Below, in pieces: positions 7,360-16,929 of a stretch of 64,000 nt of DNA; position 1 is the first letter of the stretch, and the number at the start of each line of letters is the position of its first letter. Source of the DNA: DATFFO01 sp963744905 (lineage in GTDB: Bacteria; Actinomycetota; Acidimicrobiia; Spongiisociales; ZC4RG35); NCBI GenBank assembly GCA_963744905.1, contig CAVUUV010000005.1, forward strand, positions 62,001-126,000, in the 5' to 3' direction. The position numbers were made by a program, and so were the translations under genes. Below the pieces are notes generated by a model. It made no database searches. It was not told the origin of the DNA and worked only from the letters and a program-made list of their open reading frames with translations.

Positions 7360-8118
7360 ATGCCCCTGATATCGATCGCCGACGGTGCTTTGTTCGCGCA
7401 CCGGTACGGGGCGGGCCCTCCTCGTATCCTGGCCTTGCATGGCTGGGGCAGAAGAGGATCGGATTTCGCTCCCGTGCTCGAAGGGCTGGATGCCCTGGCC
7501 CTCGATCTGCCCGGTTTCGGCGCCTCGCCACCACCCGACGTGGTGCTCGGGGCGCACGGTTATGCCGAGATGATGGCCCCTGCGCTGGAACTGTTCGATC
7601 GCCCGCCACTGATCGTGGGCCACTCCTTTGGAGGAAGGGTGGCCGTGGCACTCGAGGCCGACCATCCGGGGTCGTCGGCGGCTCTAGTGCTGGCGGGGGT
7701 GCCCTTGCTCCGGGGAGTCAACGGCCGTAAGCGGCCCGCTCTCGCATACCGGGCGATACGGGCCGCGCACCGACTCGGTCTGGTGTCGGACGAGAGGCTG
7801 GAGAGGGAACGACAGCGGCATGGGTCCGCCGACTACCGGGCGGTAGGCGGCATCATGCGCGACGTCCTGGTCAAGGTCGTCAACGAGTCCTACGAGGAAG
7901 AGCTGGCCCGCCTGGAGGTGCGCGTGTACATGGTGTGGGGCGAGGACGACCCCGAGGTGCCCGTCAGCGTCGCCCGCCGGGCCGTCGATCTCATAAATGA
8001 GGGTGGGGGGTATGCCCGGCTGGAGGTTCTGGCCGGTGTGGGGCACCTGCTGCCCCTGGCCGACCCGGCGGCCCTGCGTCGGGCGGTCGTCGAGATGGTC
8101 CACGAGGTGGGGGGTTGA
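7360..8118 (+). CDS. alpha/beta hydrolase
   Basis: A 252-aa alpha/beta-hydrolase-fold protein. The oxyanion 'HGWG' is at 27-30, the nucleophile elbow 'GHSFGG' puts Ser89 at the active site, the acid lies in 'WGEDDPEVP' (Asp196/197) and the His is at 229 ('GVGHLLPL'). The stop codon overlaps the TTG start of the Mur ligase (TTGA), so the gene is translationally coupled to peptidoglycan precursor enzymes. The substrate is unknown; an envelope or precursor-related esterase or hydrolase role is only suggested by context. Confidence 0.88.
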   Translation: MPLISIADGALFAHRYGAGPPRILALHGWGRRGSDFAPVLEGLDALALDLPGFGASPPPDVVLGAHGYAEMMAPALELFDRPPLIVGHSFGGRVAVALEADHPGSSAALVLAGVPLLRGVNGRKRPALAYRAIRAAHRLGLVSDERLERERQRHGSADYRAVGGIMRDVLVKVVNESYEEELARLEVRVYMVWGEDDPEVPVSVARRAVDLINEGGGYARLEVLAGVGHLLPLADPAALRRAVVEMVHEVGG

Positions 8119-9615
8119 GTCTCCTCGAGCAGGTTCTGGTCACGGCTTCATTGGCTGTGGCGGCCGTCATGGGTGGCCTCCGCTGGCTGCGGGTGGCTCA
8201 GCGGGAGCACTACCTGGCCGGGACTGTGGGGCGATTTGCCCGGCGCTGGTGGTTCCTCTCGCCTGTTGCGACCGGCATGGCCCTGGCGGCGACGGTGGCG
8301 GCCGTCCTGGCGTGGTGGTGGTGGCCGGCGGCCCTCGTCGTGGCGGTCGCCGTGGCCGTGGGACCACCGGGACTGGGGATGCGAGGCCGGACCTCACCCC
8401 TGGCCTGGACCGTTCGTCTTCGTCGCCTGGCATCGGCGGCCGGGCTGATGATGGCGGTCGCCCTGGCGCTGGGAGTGGTCCTCGGCGAACTCATCCCCAC
8501 CGTCGCCGTATTGCTGCTTCCGCTTCTGGTCGATCTGGCCCTGGCCGTCACGGCGCCGTGGGAGAGACGCGCCGGCCGGGTGTGGGTCGACAAGGCGGCC
8601 TCGGCCCTGGAGGCCTCGGGTGCCACGGTGGTGGCCATAACGGGCTCATACGGCAAGACGACCACCAAGGGCTATGTCGCCCATCTCCTGGCCGGGCAAC
8701 GTCGGGTGCTGGCCAGCCCGGCTTCATTCAATAACCGGATGGGCCTGGCACGAGCGGTGAACGAGCACCTGAGCGCCGGCATCGACGTGTTCGTGGCGGA
8801 GATGGGGACCTACGGCCCCGGAGAGATAGCGGACCTGTGCACCTGGATCCCGCCCGATGTCTCGGTGATAACCGCCATCGGCCCGGTGCATCTGGAGAGG
8901 TTCGGCGACGAGGGGGCGATAGTCGAAGCCAAGTCGGAGATACTGGCCGGAGAGGCGGTGGCGGTCCTCAACGTCGACGACCCTCGCCTGGGTCGCCCTC
9001 GCCGAGCGCCACCAGGCACAGAGACGGGTGATTCGTGTGGGAGAGAGCGGTCGAGAGGTGACGTTGTCCCGGGGTCAGATCGAGGTCGAAGGAAGACGAT
9101 TGGGGGAAGTGCCCGGCACTGCCCATCCCACCAATGTCGCTTGCGCGGTTGGTGTGGTTCTGGCTCTGGGGATCGATCCATTCGATGTGGGCGAGCGTCT
9201 TGCCACCCTGCCCGAGCCGGAGCATCGACGCGCCCTCGTCACCGGAACCACCGGCGCCACAGTCATCGACGACACCTTCAACTCCAACCCGGCCGGGGCG
9301 GAGTCTGCCTTGTCGCTCCTCCGCTCTCTCGACGGTGAGGGCAAGAAGGTGGTCGTCACTCCCGGCATGGTGGAACTGGGCGCACGACAGGAGGCAGACA
9401 ACAGGGCCTTCGCCGCCCGGGCGGCGCAGGTGGCCGATGTGGTGATCGTGGTGGGGCGCACCAACCGGCGGGCACTGGTCGATGGAGCGGGCGGCGGTGA
9501 CGCCCGGGTGATGGTGATGGCCGATAGGGAGTCGGCCGTGTCGTGGGTGCGAGACAACCTCGGCCCGGGCGACACGGTCCTGTACGAGAACGACCTTCCG
9601 GACCACTACCCCTGA
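8115..9615 (+). CDS. murF: MurF-like Mur ligase with membrane N-terminus (frameshifted)
   Basis: The N-terminal 145 residues form about four membrane segments. A Mur-ligase ATPase core follows: 'ITGSYGKTTTKG' (175-186), 'FNNRMGLARAVNEH' and 'VDDPRL'. The C-terminal part, including 'IDDTFNSNPAG', matches the MurF group that adds D-Ala-D-Ala to UDP-MurNAc-tripeptide, and Ddl follows. Reading breaks near 8985-8988 (codon about 291). Removing one C restores 'WVALAERHQAQRRVIRVG', continuing to the stop at 9615. The start is TTG at 8115, overlapping the previous stop. Soluble MurF proteins lack the membrane segments. The frameshift is probably a sequencing error, since the gene should be essential. 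Confidence 0.82.
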
Positions 9616-9709
9616 TCCCCGGCCGGGAGGAGGGCCGGCGCGTCCTGGGCCGGTGTCCTCGGCCCGGGAATCCACCGGGTGACCGGCCACGGGGCGTACC
9701 ATTCCGGCC

Positions 9710-10792
9710 ATGGTGAGCACGGCGGTCCTGTTCGGGGGGCCGAGCGACGAGCACGATATCTCCATCCTCACCGGGCTCCAGGTGGTCCGCGCCCTTCCCG
9801 GCGAATCCCTTGCCCTCTACTGGTCCAAGCGGGGCGATTGGTTCATGGTGGACCCCGACTCGGAGGCGTCCGATTTCGTGGAAGGGGTACCTCGAAAGGC
9901 CCGTGAGGTGGTCATGGCTGCTCATCCGGGCGGTGGTTTCGTGCTGAGGAAGAAGCCGCTCCCGATCGATGTGGCCTTCATCGCCTGCCACGGCGGTCCC
10001 GGCGAGGATGGAACCCTGCAGGGGGCCCTCGACTTGGCCGGCATGCGCTACACGGGCCCCGGACAGGCGACGTCGGCGTTGGGGATGGACAAGTTCGCTT
10101 TTGGAGCGGCGATGGCGGCAATGGGTTTGCCCACCCTTCCTCGAACCCTGGTGACCCGCCGGCGAGATGTGGACCCCGGCTACGAGGGGCCCTACATAGT
10201 CAAGCCCCGCTTCGGAGGCTCCTCCATCGGCATCGAGGTGGCTGAGGACTGGAAAACGGTGACGGCTCTGGTTCGTTCCTCGCCTCACTTCACCTCGGGG
10301 GGAGTAGTCGAACCCTTCCTGGCCGGCAGCCGCGACCTGCAGGTTGCGGTGAGACGCTATCCGGACCTGGAACTGTCCGCCATCGAGGCGCCGGTCAGGG
10401 GAGAGGGAAGCGGCATCTACAGCTACGACCAGAAGTACCTGGCCTGGGGTGGAGAGGTCTCAGGCGGGCGCCAGCTCCCTGCTCAGATAGACGCTGATCT
10501 GGAGACGCGTCTGCGATCTTTGGCGGCCGAGGTGGCGGAAGTCTACGGCGTGGGCGGAATTGCCCGGATCGACTTCCTGGAGAGAGACGGGGAGCTGTGG
10601 GTCAACGAGATAAACACGATCCCCGGTTCCATGGCCGCCTATTTGTGGATCGATCCTCCCCGAAGCAGGGAGAAGTTGTTCGGCGACATGGTGGCAGAGG
10701 CCATGGCCGGGTCGGCCCGTGCCTACTCGACGGCCGGCGCCGACGGCACGGCGCTGCGCAATGCCGGGACCATCGCCTCCAAGCTGGGTTGA
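9710..10792 (+). CDS. ddl: D-alanine--D-alanine ligase
   Basis: A 360-aa ATP-grasp ligase. N-terminal 'VLFGGPSDEHDIS' (6-18), 'KPRFGGSSIGIEV' in the ATP-binding domain, the Mg-binding region 'IARIDFLERDGELWVNEINTIPGSM' and terminal-loop residues as in Ddl. It joins two D-alanines for the MurF-like enzyme encoded 94 bp upstream. The start ATG at 9710 gives the normal N-terminus. Confidence 0.93.
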   Translation: MVSTAVLFGGPSDEHDISILTGLQVVRALPGESLALYWSKRGDWFMVDPDSEASDFVEGVPRKAREVVMAAHPGGGFVLRKKPLPIDVAFIACHGGPGEDGTLQGALDLAGMRYTGPGQATSALGMDKFAFGAAMAAMGLPTLPRTLVTRRRDVDPGYEGPYIVKPRFGGSSIGIEVAEDWKTVTALVRSSPHFTSGGVVEPFLAGSRDLQVAVRRYPDLELSAIEAPVRGEGSGIYSYDQKYLAWGGEVSGGRQLPAQIDADLETRLRSLAAEVAEVYGVGGIARIDFLERDGELWVNEINTIPGSMAAYLWIDPPRSREKLFGDMVAEAMAGSARAYSTAGADGTALRNAGTIASKLG

Positions 10793-10839
10793 AGGGCCCG
10801 GCCGGAGTCAGGACCGGGCTCCGGGTTGGATTCGTCGAA

Positions 10840-11073
10840 TCAGAGGTTGACGACGGGGCAGGTGAGGGTTCTGGTGATTCCTTCGATGGCCTGGATACGT
10901 GCCACTACCAGCTTGCCCAATGCGTCCACGTCGTCGGCACTCGCCTTGACGATCACGTCATAGGGACCGGTGACGTCGTCAGCGTGCGTAACGCCGGGAA
11001 TCCCCCGCACCTCTTCGGCCACCAGGGCCGCCTTACCGACTTCGGTCTGGATCAGCACATACGCCTGAACCAC
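10840..11073 (-). CDS. single-domain Lrp/AsnC ligand-binding (RAM) protein
   Basis: A 77-aa protein consisting only of the AsnC/Lrp C-terminal regulatory fold ('AYVLIQTEVGKAALVAEE', 'GPYDVIVKASADD'). There is no helix-turn-helix, so it may modulate a full-length Lrp protein or act as a small amino-acid sensor. GTG start at 11073 behind GGAGGGTT. Confidence 0.85.
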   Translation of the reverse strand: MVQAYVLIQTEVGKAALVAEEVRGIPGVTHADDVTGPYDVIVKASADDVDALGKLVVARIQAIEGITRTLTCPVVNL

Positions 11074-11142
11074 TAACCCTCCTGTTGTCTCGGGGCACGG
11101 ACTATACCGATGCGGAGGGAAAGGCGTCGGTCCGGGACAGAT

Positions 11143-11361
11143 TCAATAGATGTCCTGACCGAGCCGAATGGCAGACACGAAGGGTATGCCGTCGTCCTCG
11201 ACCACCTCGAAGATGATTCTCTGGCCTTGACGCAGGGTACGGAAGACGCTTCCTGCCAGCGATCCGGGCCGGCAAAACGCCTCGGAGCGGTCGTCGTCGC
11301 GCACCACCACGCCTGTTCCCGTCACCGGATCGTAGGTCTGGACCACACCCTGGACGGCCAT
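11143..11361 (-). CDS. small cold-shock-like OB-fold protein, 72 aa
   Basis: The pattern 'GVVQTYDPVTGTGVVVRDDDRSEAFCRPG' and 'LRQGQRIIFEVVEDDGIPFVSAIRL' resembles a cold-shock domain, with the typical G-x-V start and F-x-V strand, but the RNP1 aromatic motif is weak. It starts 9 bases after the L28 stop, so the two share a transcript. A nucleic-acid-binding role is inferred from the fold only. Confidence 0.65.
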   Translation of the reverse strand: MAVQGVVQTYDPVTGTGVVVRDDDRSEAFCRPGSLAGSVFRTLRQGQRIIFEVVEDDGIPFVSAIRLGQDIY

Positions 11362-11370
11362 CCCGGTTCC

Positions 11371-11559
11371 TCAGGCCTTCTCGACCTTGCCCGCCCGGAT
11401 GCAGGAGGTGCAGACCCGGGCACGGCGGGTATTCGACCCATGGCGCACGCGGATGCGCTGAATGTTGGGGAGCCAGCGGCGGTTGTTGCGCTTGTGTGAG
11501 AAGCTGACCGACTTGCCGTAGCTGGGGCCCTTGCCACAGATTTCACAGTGGTATGACAT
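11371..11559 (-). CDS. rpmB: 50S ribosomal protein L28
   Basis: A 62-aa ribosomal protein with the L28 start 'MSYHCEICGKGPSYGKSVSFSHKRNN' pattern. Two Cys pairs (CEIC and CTSC) make this the zinc-binding form. The start at 11559 gives the family's usual length. The divergent arrangement with fakA and recG is common in actinobacteria. Confidence 0.95.
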   Translation of the reverse strand: MSYHCEICGKGPSYGKSVSFSHKRNNRRWLPNIQRIRVRHGSNTRRARVCTSCIRAGKVEKA

Positions 11560-11664
11560 AGGAAAGAGAAACTCCTGGGGAGGAAGGAAAGGATAACCGG
11601 GCCGATCGGGTCCGGGAAATCTCTCATCGGGTTCGGGGGCGGTCGGGGCGGTATCCTCCCGCCC

Positions 11665-13285
11665 GTGGCCATGTCTCCTGCCGACCTGAAGAGAGTGTTC
11701 GAGGTCTACCAGCGGACGCTGGACGCGCATCGTCAGGCCCTCAACGACCTCAACGTCTACCCGATTCCGGATGGAGATACCGGCTCCAACATGACCCAGA
11801 CGGTCGATTCGGTGGTACGTCATCTGGACGGCGCCACCACCATGCAACAGGTGGTCGACGCCGTATCGCGAGGGTCCCTGATCGGCGCCGCCGGCAACTC
11901 GGGGGTCATACTCTCCCAGGTGCTGCGGGGGATGGGCGACAGATTCAAAGACGTCGACGAGATCGGCCCCATCGATCTGGCCCTGGGTCTGGGCGCAGCA
12001 TCGGCGGCCGCCTACCGGGCAGTGGCCCGGCCCGTCGAGGGAACCATCCTCACCGTGGTAAGGGAGTCGGCCGAGGCGGCCGCTGCGGCCGAGACCGACG
12101 ATGGAGACCTGGGAAGCCTGCTCGAGGCAGTCTTCCGGGGGGCCCGTCAGGCCCTCGAGAGGACCCCCGAGCTGCTGCCGATCCTGGCCGAGGCGGGGGT
12201 GGTCGACGCCGGCGGTGCCGGGTTTCTCCTTTTGATCGCCTCAATGCTGGAGGTGGCCACCGGCGTCGGGCCCGAGTTGCCCGAACTGCTGCTCACCACC
12301 AAGCCGACCCGAGCTTCCTCGTCCCGCGACGATCCCGCCGCGGGGCCCCGATTCGAGGTGATGTTCTTCCTGGAAGCGGACGACGAATCGATCGAGGGCT
12401 TCCGCTCGAGCTGGCAGGGACTGGGAGGGTCCATCGTGGTGGTGGGGGGCGAGGGTTTGTGGAACTGCCATATCCACACCGACGACATCGGGGCGGCGGT
12501 GGAGGCGGGCATCGAGGTCGGCCGTCCCCGGGACATACGGATCACCGACCTGCACCAGCAGGCGGGTCTGCTGGAGAGTGATGTGGCCTCGGGCGGATTC
12601 AGCCCCCTGCCGGCGGTGCTCGATGCGCCGATCGGGGTGGTGGCGGTCGTGAACGGGCCCGGCCTCGTGGAGCGCTTCCGGCGGCTCGGGGTGCAGGGGG
12701 TGGTGGCAGGGGGCCAGTCGGCCAACCCGACCACCGAAGAGGTTCTGGAGGCGGTGGAAGGCCGTGCCGGCCCGGACCGTGATCGTCTTGCCCAACAACA
12801 AGAACGTCGTCCCCGTGGCCGAACAGATCGATGCCCTGACCACCAAGATCGTGGCGGTGGTCCCGACTCGCAGCCTTCCCCAGGGGCTGGCGGCGATGCT
12901 GGGATACGTCTCCGGGTCCGCCGACCTGGATGGCCTCATGGAGGACATGGCCGTAGCGGCCGGAGCGATCGACTTCGGAGAAATCGTCCAGGCCGTTCGC
13001 GACGCCAACGTGGAGGGCTGGCACATCGAAGCGGGAGACTGGATGGGGGTGGCCGACGGACGAATCGTGGTCGTCGATCGGGATCGCTTCGCCGCTCTGC
13101 GAGGGCTCGTGGCTGCGGTCATGCCCGGCTCCTCCGAACTGGTCACCGTCTACGCCGGAATCAACGCCTCCCGCTCCGATACCAAGGCTCTGGAGGCGTG
13201 GCTGGGCGAGACCCATCCCGGGGTGGAGGTGGAGGTTCTGGAGGGGGGCCAGCCTCTCTACCCCTATCTGGTGTCGGTGGAATGA
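11665..13285 (+). CDS. fakA: FakA-type DAK2/DegV-partner kinase (frameshifted)
   Basis: The N-terminal DAK2 domain has 'LNDLNVYPIPDGDTGSNM' with the metal-binding aspartates, 'SLIGAAGNSGVILSQ' and 'GVVDAGGAGFLLL'. The C-terminal YloV/FakA region has 'RTVIVLPNNKNVVPVAEQ' and 'YAGINAS'. FakA phosphorylates fatty acids bound to a FakB partner. About 540 aa, normal for the family. The reading frame breaks near 12757: dropping one G from GAAGGCCGTG joins 'EEVLEAVEAVPARTVIVLPNNKN' into a normal sequence. GTG 11665 or ATG 11671 could start it. The next gene is recG, 8 bases on, the usual actinobacterial order. Confidence 0.85.
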
Positions 13286-13292
13286 GGAGCAG

Positions 13293-15467
13293 ATGGCCGA
13301 TCTCAGCCGTCTGAAGACGATCGGGGTCGAGGAGGTGAAGGGGCTGGGGGGAAAGCGCGGGTCAGCCCTGCGCCGGGCCGGGATCGCCACAGTGGCCGAT
13401 CTCCTCCTGCACGTTCCACGCACTTACGTCGACCGGAGCCACAGTGCTCCCATCTCCGAGCTTCCCTTGAACGAGGAGGTGACCGTCCTGGCGGAGGTGG
13501 TGAGCATGTCGGTCCGCAGGCCCCGGCGGAATCTGGCCCTGGTGGAGGCCGTGGTGACCGACGGCGAATCCAGGCTCAAGGTGGTGTGGTTCAACCAGAC
13601 CTACCGGGCCCGACAGGCTCCCGCCGGCACCGAGGTGGCATTGTCGGGCAAGGTGGAGAGGAAGGGGCGGCGAACCCAGATGACCAACCCGGCCCTGGAT
13701 GTGCTCTCCTCGCCGTCGGAGTCGGTTCACACCGGTCGCATCGTCCCCATTCACCCCGCGGTGGGCGATATCAAGCCGGGAATCTTGCGCCGGTCCATAC
13801 ACAACGCCCTGACCAGATCGCGGCCCGTTCCGGACACGGTGCCGGCCGAAGTGGTGGAGGAGTTGGGGATGGTGGCGAGGGATTGGGCTCTGGGTGCCAT
13901 CCACTTCCCCGAGAACCTCGATGAGCCCGGGCCGGCTCGCCACAGACTGGCCTTCGACGAGCTGTTCCGTCTCGAAGTGGCGTTGGCGGTGCGGAAGAAG
14001 AAGGTAGAACGGGAGTCGGCCGGGATCCCTCATGCCGGCAGCGGCGATCTGCGCCGGCGTTTCCTGGCCGGCCTGCCCTACACGCTGACCACGGCCCAGA
14101 ACCGGGTCCTGGGCGAGATCGAAGCCGACCTGGCCCGACCCCATGCCATGCATCGCCTCCTGCAGGGAGAGGTGGGCTCGGGTAAGACGGTGGTGGCCGT
14201 GGCCACGCTATTGGCCGGGGTGGAGGGTGGATGGCAGGGAGCGGTGATGGCACCCACCGAGGTGCTGGCCGAACAGCACTATCTGGGTATCACTGCCTTG
14301 CTGGCCCGAGCCGGTCTCGCTCCCGACCCTGTAGGTCCGGGCCAGGGCCTGGGGATGGAGTCGCTGTTCGATTCCGCCGAACGGGGTGTGCGAATCGCCC
14401 AGCTCACCGGGACCAGGGCTGTGATGTCGCACTATCCGGGAGCGAGCCGGGACGAGGTTCTGGCGGCCATTGCCGGGGGAGAGGTGGACCTGGTCGTGGG
14501 AACCCATGCCCTCATCCAGCAAGGTGTGGCGTTCCGCCGGCTCGGGGTGGCCGTCGTCGACGAGCAGCACCGATTTGGGGTGGCCCAGAGGGTCGAACTG
14601 CGGGCCAAGGCCTCGGATGTGGATCCGGACCTGCTCATCATGACCGCCACCCCCATACCACGCACCCTCTCCATGACGCTGTACGGGGATCTGGATGTTT
14701 CGATCGTCGACGAGATGCCGCCGGGACGCACCCCGGTGAGCACCATGGCCCTGGCCGGGTCGGAGGCCGATCGGGCCTGGCGACTCGTGCACGAGGAAGT
14801 GGCCGCGGGTAGGCAAGCGTTCGTGGTGTGCCCCCTTGTGGAGGAGAGCGAGAAGGTGGAGGCGGCCTCGGCCGTGGCCGAGTACGAGCGGTTGAGCGCC
14901 ATCCTGGCCGACCTGCGTCTGGGGCTGATCCACGGCCAGCTTCCGCCGGCGGAGAAGGAGTCGGTCATGGGCGCCTTCCGGGCCGGGGAGATCGACGTGT
15001 TGGTCTCGACCACGGTCATCGAGGTGGGGATCGACGTGCCCAATGCCACGGTGATGGTCATCGAGGATGCCGACCGCTTCGGGCTGTCACAACTCCATCA
15101 GCTACGGGGACGGGTCGGCCGGGGCAGTCACCCGGGTACCTGTGTCCTGGTCGCCGATCCGACCACCCCCGAGGGTGAGGAGCGCATCGCCGCCATGGTG
15201 CGCACCACCGACGGGTTCGAGCTGGCGCAGGTCGATCTCGGCATCCGCGGCCAGGGAACCGTTTTCGGTCTGCGCCAGTCGGGCCTGACCGATCTCAAGC
15301 TGGCCGACATCACCCGCGACCTGCCCCTGGTGGAGGCCGCCCGGCGCCACGCCTTCGCCCTGGTCGATTCCGATCCGACCCTGGCCGGTCATCCCCGGCT
15401 CGCCGAGGAGATCAGGGCCTTCCTGGGCGAAGAGGTGGAGTGGCTATTCGCCCAGGCTCGGGCCTGA
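13293..15467 (+). CDS. recG: ATP-dependent DNA helicase RecG
   Basis: A 724-aa branch-migration helicase for stalled forks and recombination intermediates. N-terminal wedge/OB domain ('VTVLAEVVSMSVRRPRRNLALVE'), Walker A 'GEVGSGKT' near 292-299, DEQH box ('VVDEQHRFG') near 423, 'TATPIPRT', and the C-terminal 'LHQLRGRVGRG' and RecG tail. Length and motif order are normal and the frame is intact. GAGGAGC precedes the ATG. Confidence 0.95.
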   Translation: MADLSRLKTIGVEEVKGLGGKRGSALRRAGIATVADLLLHVPRTYVDRSHSAPISELPLNEEVTVLAEVVSMSVRRPRRNLALVEAVVTDGESRLKVVWFNQTYRARQAPAGTEVALSGKVERKGRRTQMTNPALDVLSSPSESVHTGRIVPIHPAVGDIKPGILRRSIHNALTRSRPVPDTVPAEVVEELGMVARDWALGAIHFPENLDEPGPARHRLAFDELFRLEVALAVRKKKVERESAGIPHAGSGDLRRRFLAGLPYTLTTAQNRVLGEIEADLARPHAMHRLLQGEVGSGKTVVAVATLLAGVEGGWQGAVMAPTEVLAEQHYLGITALLARAGLAPDPVGPGQGLGMESLFDSAERGVRIAQLTGTRAVMSHYPGASRDEVLAAIAGGEVDLVVGTHALIQQGVAFRRLGVAVVDEQHRFGVAQRVELRAKASDVDPDLLIMTATPIPRTLSMTLYGDLDVSIVDEMPPGRTPVSTMALAGSEADRAWRLVHEEVAAGRQAFVVCPLVEESEKVEAASAVAEYERLSAILADLRLGLIHGQLPPAEKESVMGAFRAGEIDVLVSTTVIEVGIDVPNATVMVIEDADRFGLSQLHQLRGRVGRGSHPGTCVLVADPTTPEGEERIAAMVRTTDGFELAQVDLGIRGQGTVFGLRQSGLTDLKLADITRDLPLVEAARRHAFALVDSDPTLAGHPRLAEEIRAFLGEEVEWLFAQARA

Positions 15468-15490
15468 TCCACGCGGCGTGGGTGGGTTGA

Positions 15491-15850
15491 TCAGACGGTG
15501 GCGTAAGCCCGTAGAGCGTCCAGGCTGCAGTACTCCAAGGCACCCTCGTGGGTCGAGGCCAGTATCACGGGCGGTGCATGGCCGGCTTCGTAGGCCTCCT
15601 GCCAGCGCGAAGCGCACAGGCACCAGCGGTCGCCCGGCTGGAGGCCCTCGAACCCGTACATGGGCATCGGGGTCGACAGGTCGTTGCCGACCGATCTGGA
15701 GAAGGCGAGGAAGTCGGCGGTCATCTCGGCACACACCACATGCCGGCCCAGGTCCTCCGGGCCGGTGTTGCAGCATCCGTCCCGATAGAACCCGGTCAGA
15801 GGCTGGAGGGCGCACGGCATGAGGGGCTCACCCAATACGTTATTGGCCAT
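15491..15850 (-). CDS. DUF2237 family protein
   Basis: The 119-aa protein has the family signature 'NVLGEPLMPCALQPLTGFYRDGCCNTG', then 'GRHVVCAEMTADFLAFS' and 'GDRWCLCASRWQEA', with several conserved cysteines. Function of the family is unknown. I took the ATG at 15850, which places the N-V-L-G motif at the N-terminus as usual; an ATG at 15859 is possible. Divergent from rsmD. Confidence 0.85.
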   Translation of the reverse strand: MANNVLGEPLMPCALQPLTGFYRDGCCNTGPEDLGRHVVCAEMTADFLAFSRSVGNDLSTPMPMYGFEGLQPGDRWCLCASRWQEAYEAGHAPPVILASTHEGALEYCSLDALRAYATV

Positions 15851-15892
15851 GACCGTCATGGTGGCAGGCGCGCTCCCGTAACGTTGCGGGTG

Positions 15893-16465
15893 ATGCGCAT
15901 CATCACGGGCTCCGCCAAAGGGCGCCGCCTGATGGCCCCCGACACGGACAAGACCCGCCCTGCCACCGACCGGGTCAGGGAGGCGGTCTTCTCCGCCATC
16001 GGTCAATGGGTGGTGGATGCCGATGTGGTCGACCTCTACGCCGGGTCGGGTTCGTACGGGCTCGAATCTCTCAGCCGCGGGGCGGCTTCGGCCACCTTCG
16101 TCGAGAAGGGCCGGGCTGCCATCGAGGCTCTCCGCTCCAACGTCGAGACCGTGGGACTGGGCGGCACCATCATCGCTTCGGATGTAGAAGCCTTCCTGGC
16201 AAACCCGGGTCGGAGCTCCTACGACCTGGCCTTCATCGACCCCCCCTGGAGCCTCCCCACCGACGCGCTGGATGGTCAGCTGGCGGCCCTGGACCAGGTC
16301 ATGGACGGTGGGGGAGAGGTGGTGGTGAGCCGCCGGGAGGGTGATCGCTCACCCCGGATCCCTTCCGGATGGCGGGTTGTCACCGATCGGCGCTACGGGG
16401 ACGCGAGAATCTACCGGTACCGCAAGGAAACGGCACAGACCAAAGCGAGCGAGGACGACCAATGA
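15893..16465 (+). CDS. rsmD: 16S rRNA (guanine966-N2)-methyltransferase
   Basis: A 190-aa SAM-dependent methyltransferase. 'MRIITGSAKGRRL' and 'TRPATDRVREAVFSAIG' are the RsmD signature; 'VVDLYAGSGSYGLESLSRG' binds SAM; 'FIDPPW' is the catalytic D-P-P-[FYW] motif. ATGA overlap with coaD, the usual partner. Confidence 0.93.
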   Translation: MRIITGSAKGRRLMAPDTDKTRPATDRVREAVFSAIGQWVVDADVVDLYAGSGSYGLESLSRGAASATFVEKGRAAIEALRSNVETVGLGGTIIASDVEAFLANPGRSSYDLAFIDPPWSLPTDALDGQLAALDQVMDGGGEVVVSRREGDRSPRIPSGWRVVTDRRYGDARIYRYRKETAQTKASEDDQ

Positions 16466-16929
16466 CGACGGCACTTTGCCCCGGTAGCTTCGACCCGCCC
16501 ACCTTCGGGCACATCGATGTGATCGAGCGGTCCCTTCACGTCTTCGAGCGTGTGGTGGTGGCCGTGGTCGCCAACCCGTCCAAGGAGCCCATGTTCAGCG
16601 CTGAAGAGCGAGTGGCGATGATCGAGGAGGCGTTCGGAGACAGGGTCGAGGTGGACACCTTCGATGGTCTGCTGGTGGATTTCGCCCGGGCCCGGGACGT
16701 CGACGTGGTGGTTAAGGGGCTCCGGGCCGTGAGCGATTTCGACTACGAGCTGCAGATGGCGCAGATGAACCGTACCCTGGCCGGTGTGGAGACGGTCTTC
16801 CTCCCCACCAACCCCGAGTGGTCCTTCCTTTCCTCGTCCTTGGTGCGCGAAGTTGCCAGACTGGGGGGCGCCTTCCGGGAATTGGTGCCTCCCCATGTGG
16901 CGGCGGCACTGGAGGATCGACTGCGATGA
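16462..16929 (+). CDS. coaD: pantetheine-phosphate adenylyltransferase
   Basis: A 155-aa enzyme of coenzyme A synthesis (4'-phosphopantetheine + ATP to dephospho-CoA). 'PGSFDPPTFGHIDVIERS' contains the T-x-G-H nucleotidyltransferase motif; 'SSSLVRE' corresponds to the C-terminal S-S-x-x-V-R-E motif. It overlaps rsmD by four bases and its stop overlaps the next start. Confidence 0.95.
   Translation: MTTALCPGSFDPPTFGHIDVIERSLHVFERVVVAVVANPSKEPMFSAEERVAMIEEAFGDRVEVDTFDGLLVDFARARDVDVVVKGLRAVSDFDYELQMAQMNRTLAGVETVFLPTNPEWSFLSSSLVREVARLGGAFRELVPPHVAAALEDRLR

Noticed and set aside
8985..8990. Programmed +1 frameshift in the Mur ligase gene
   Set aside because: No slippery sequence or stimulatory stop codon is evident, and the same kind of single-base shift occurs in unrelated genes across the window, so an indel error is more likely.
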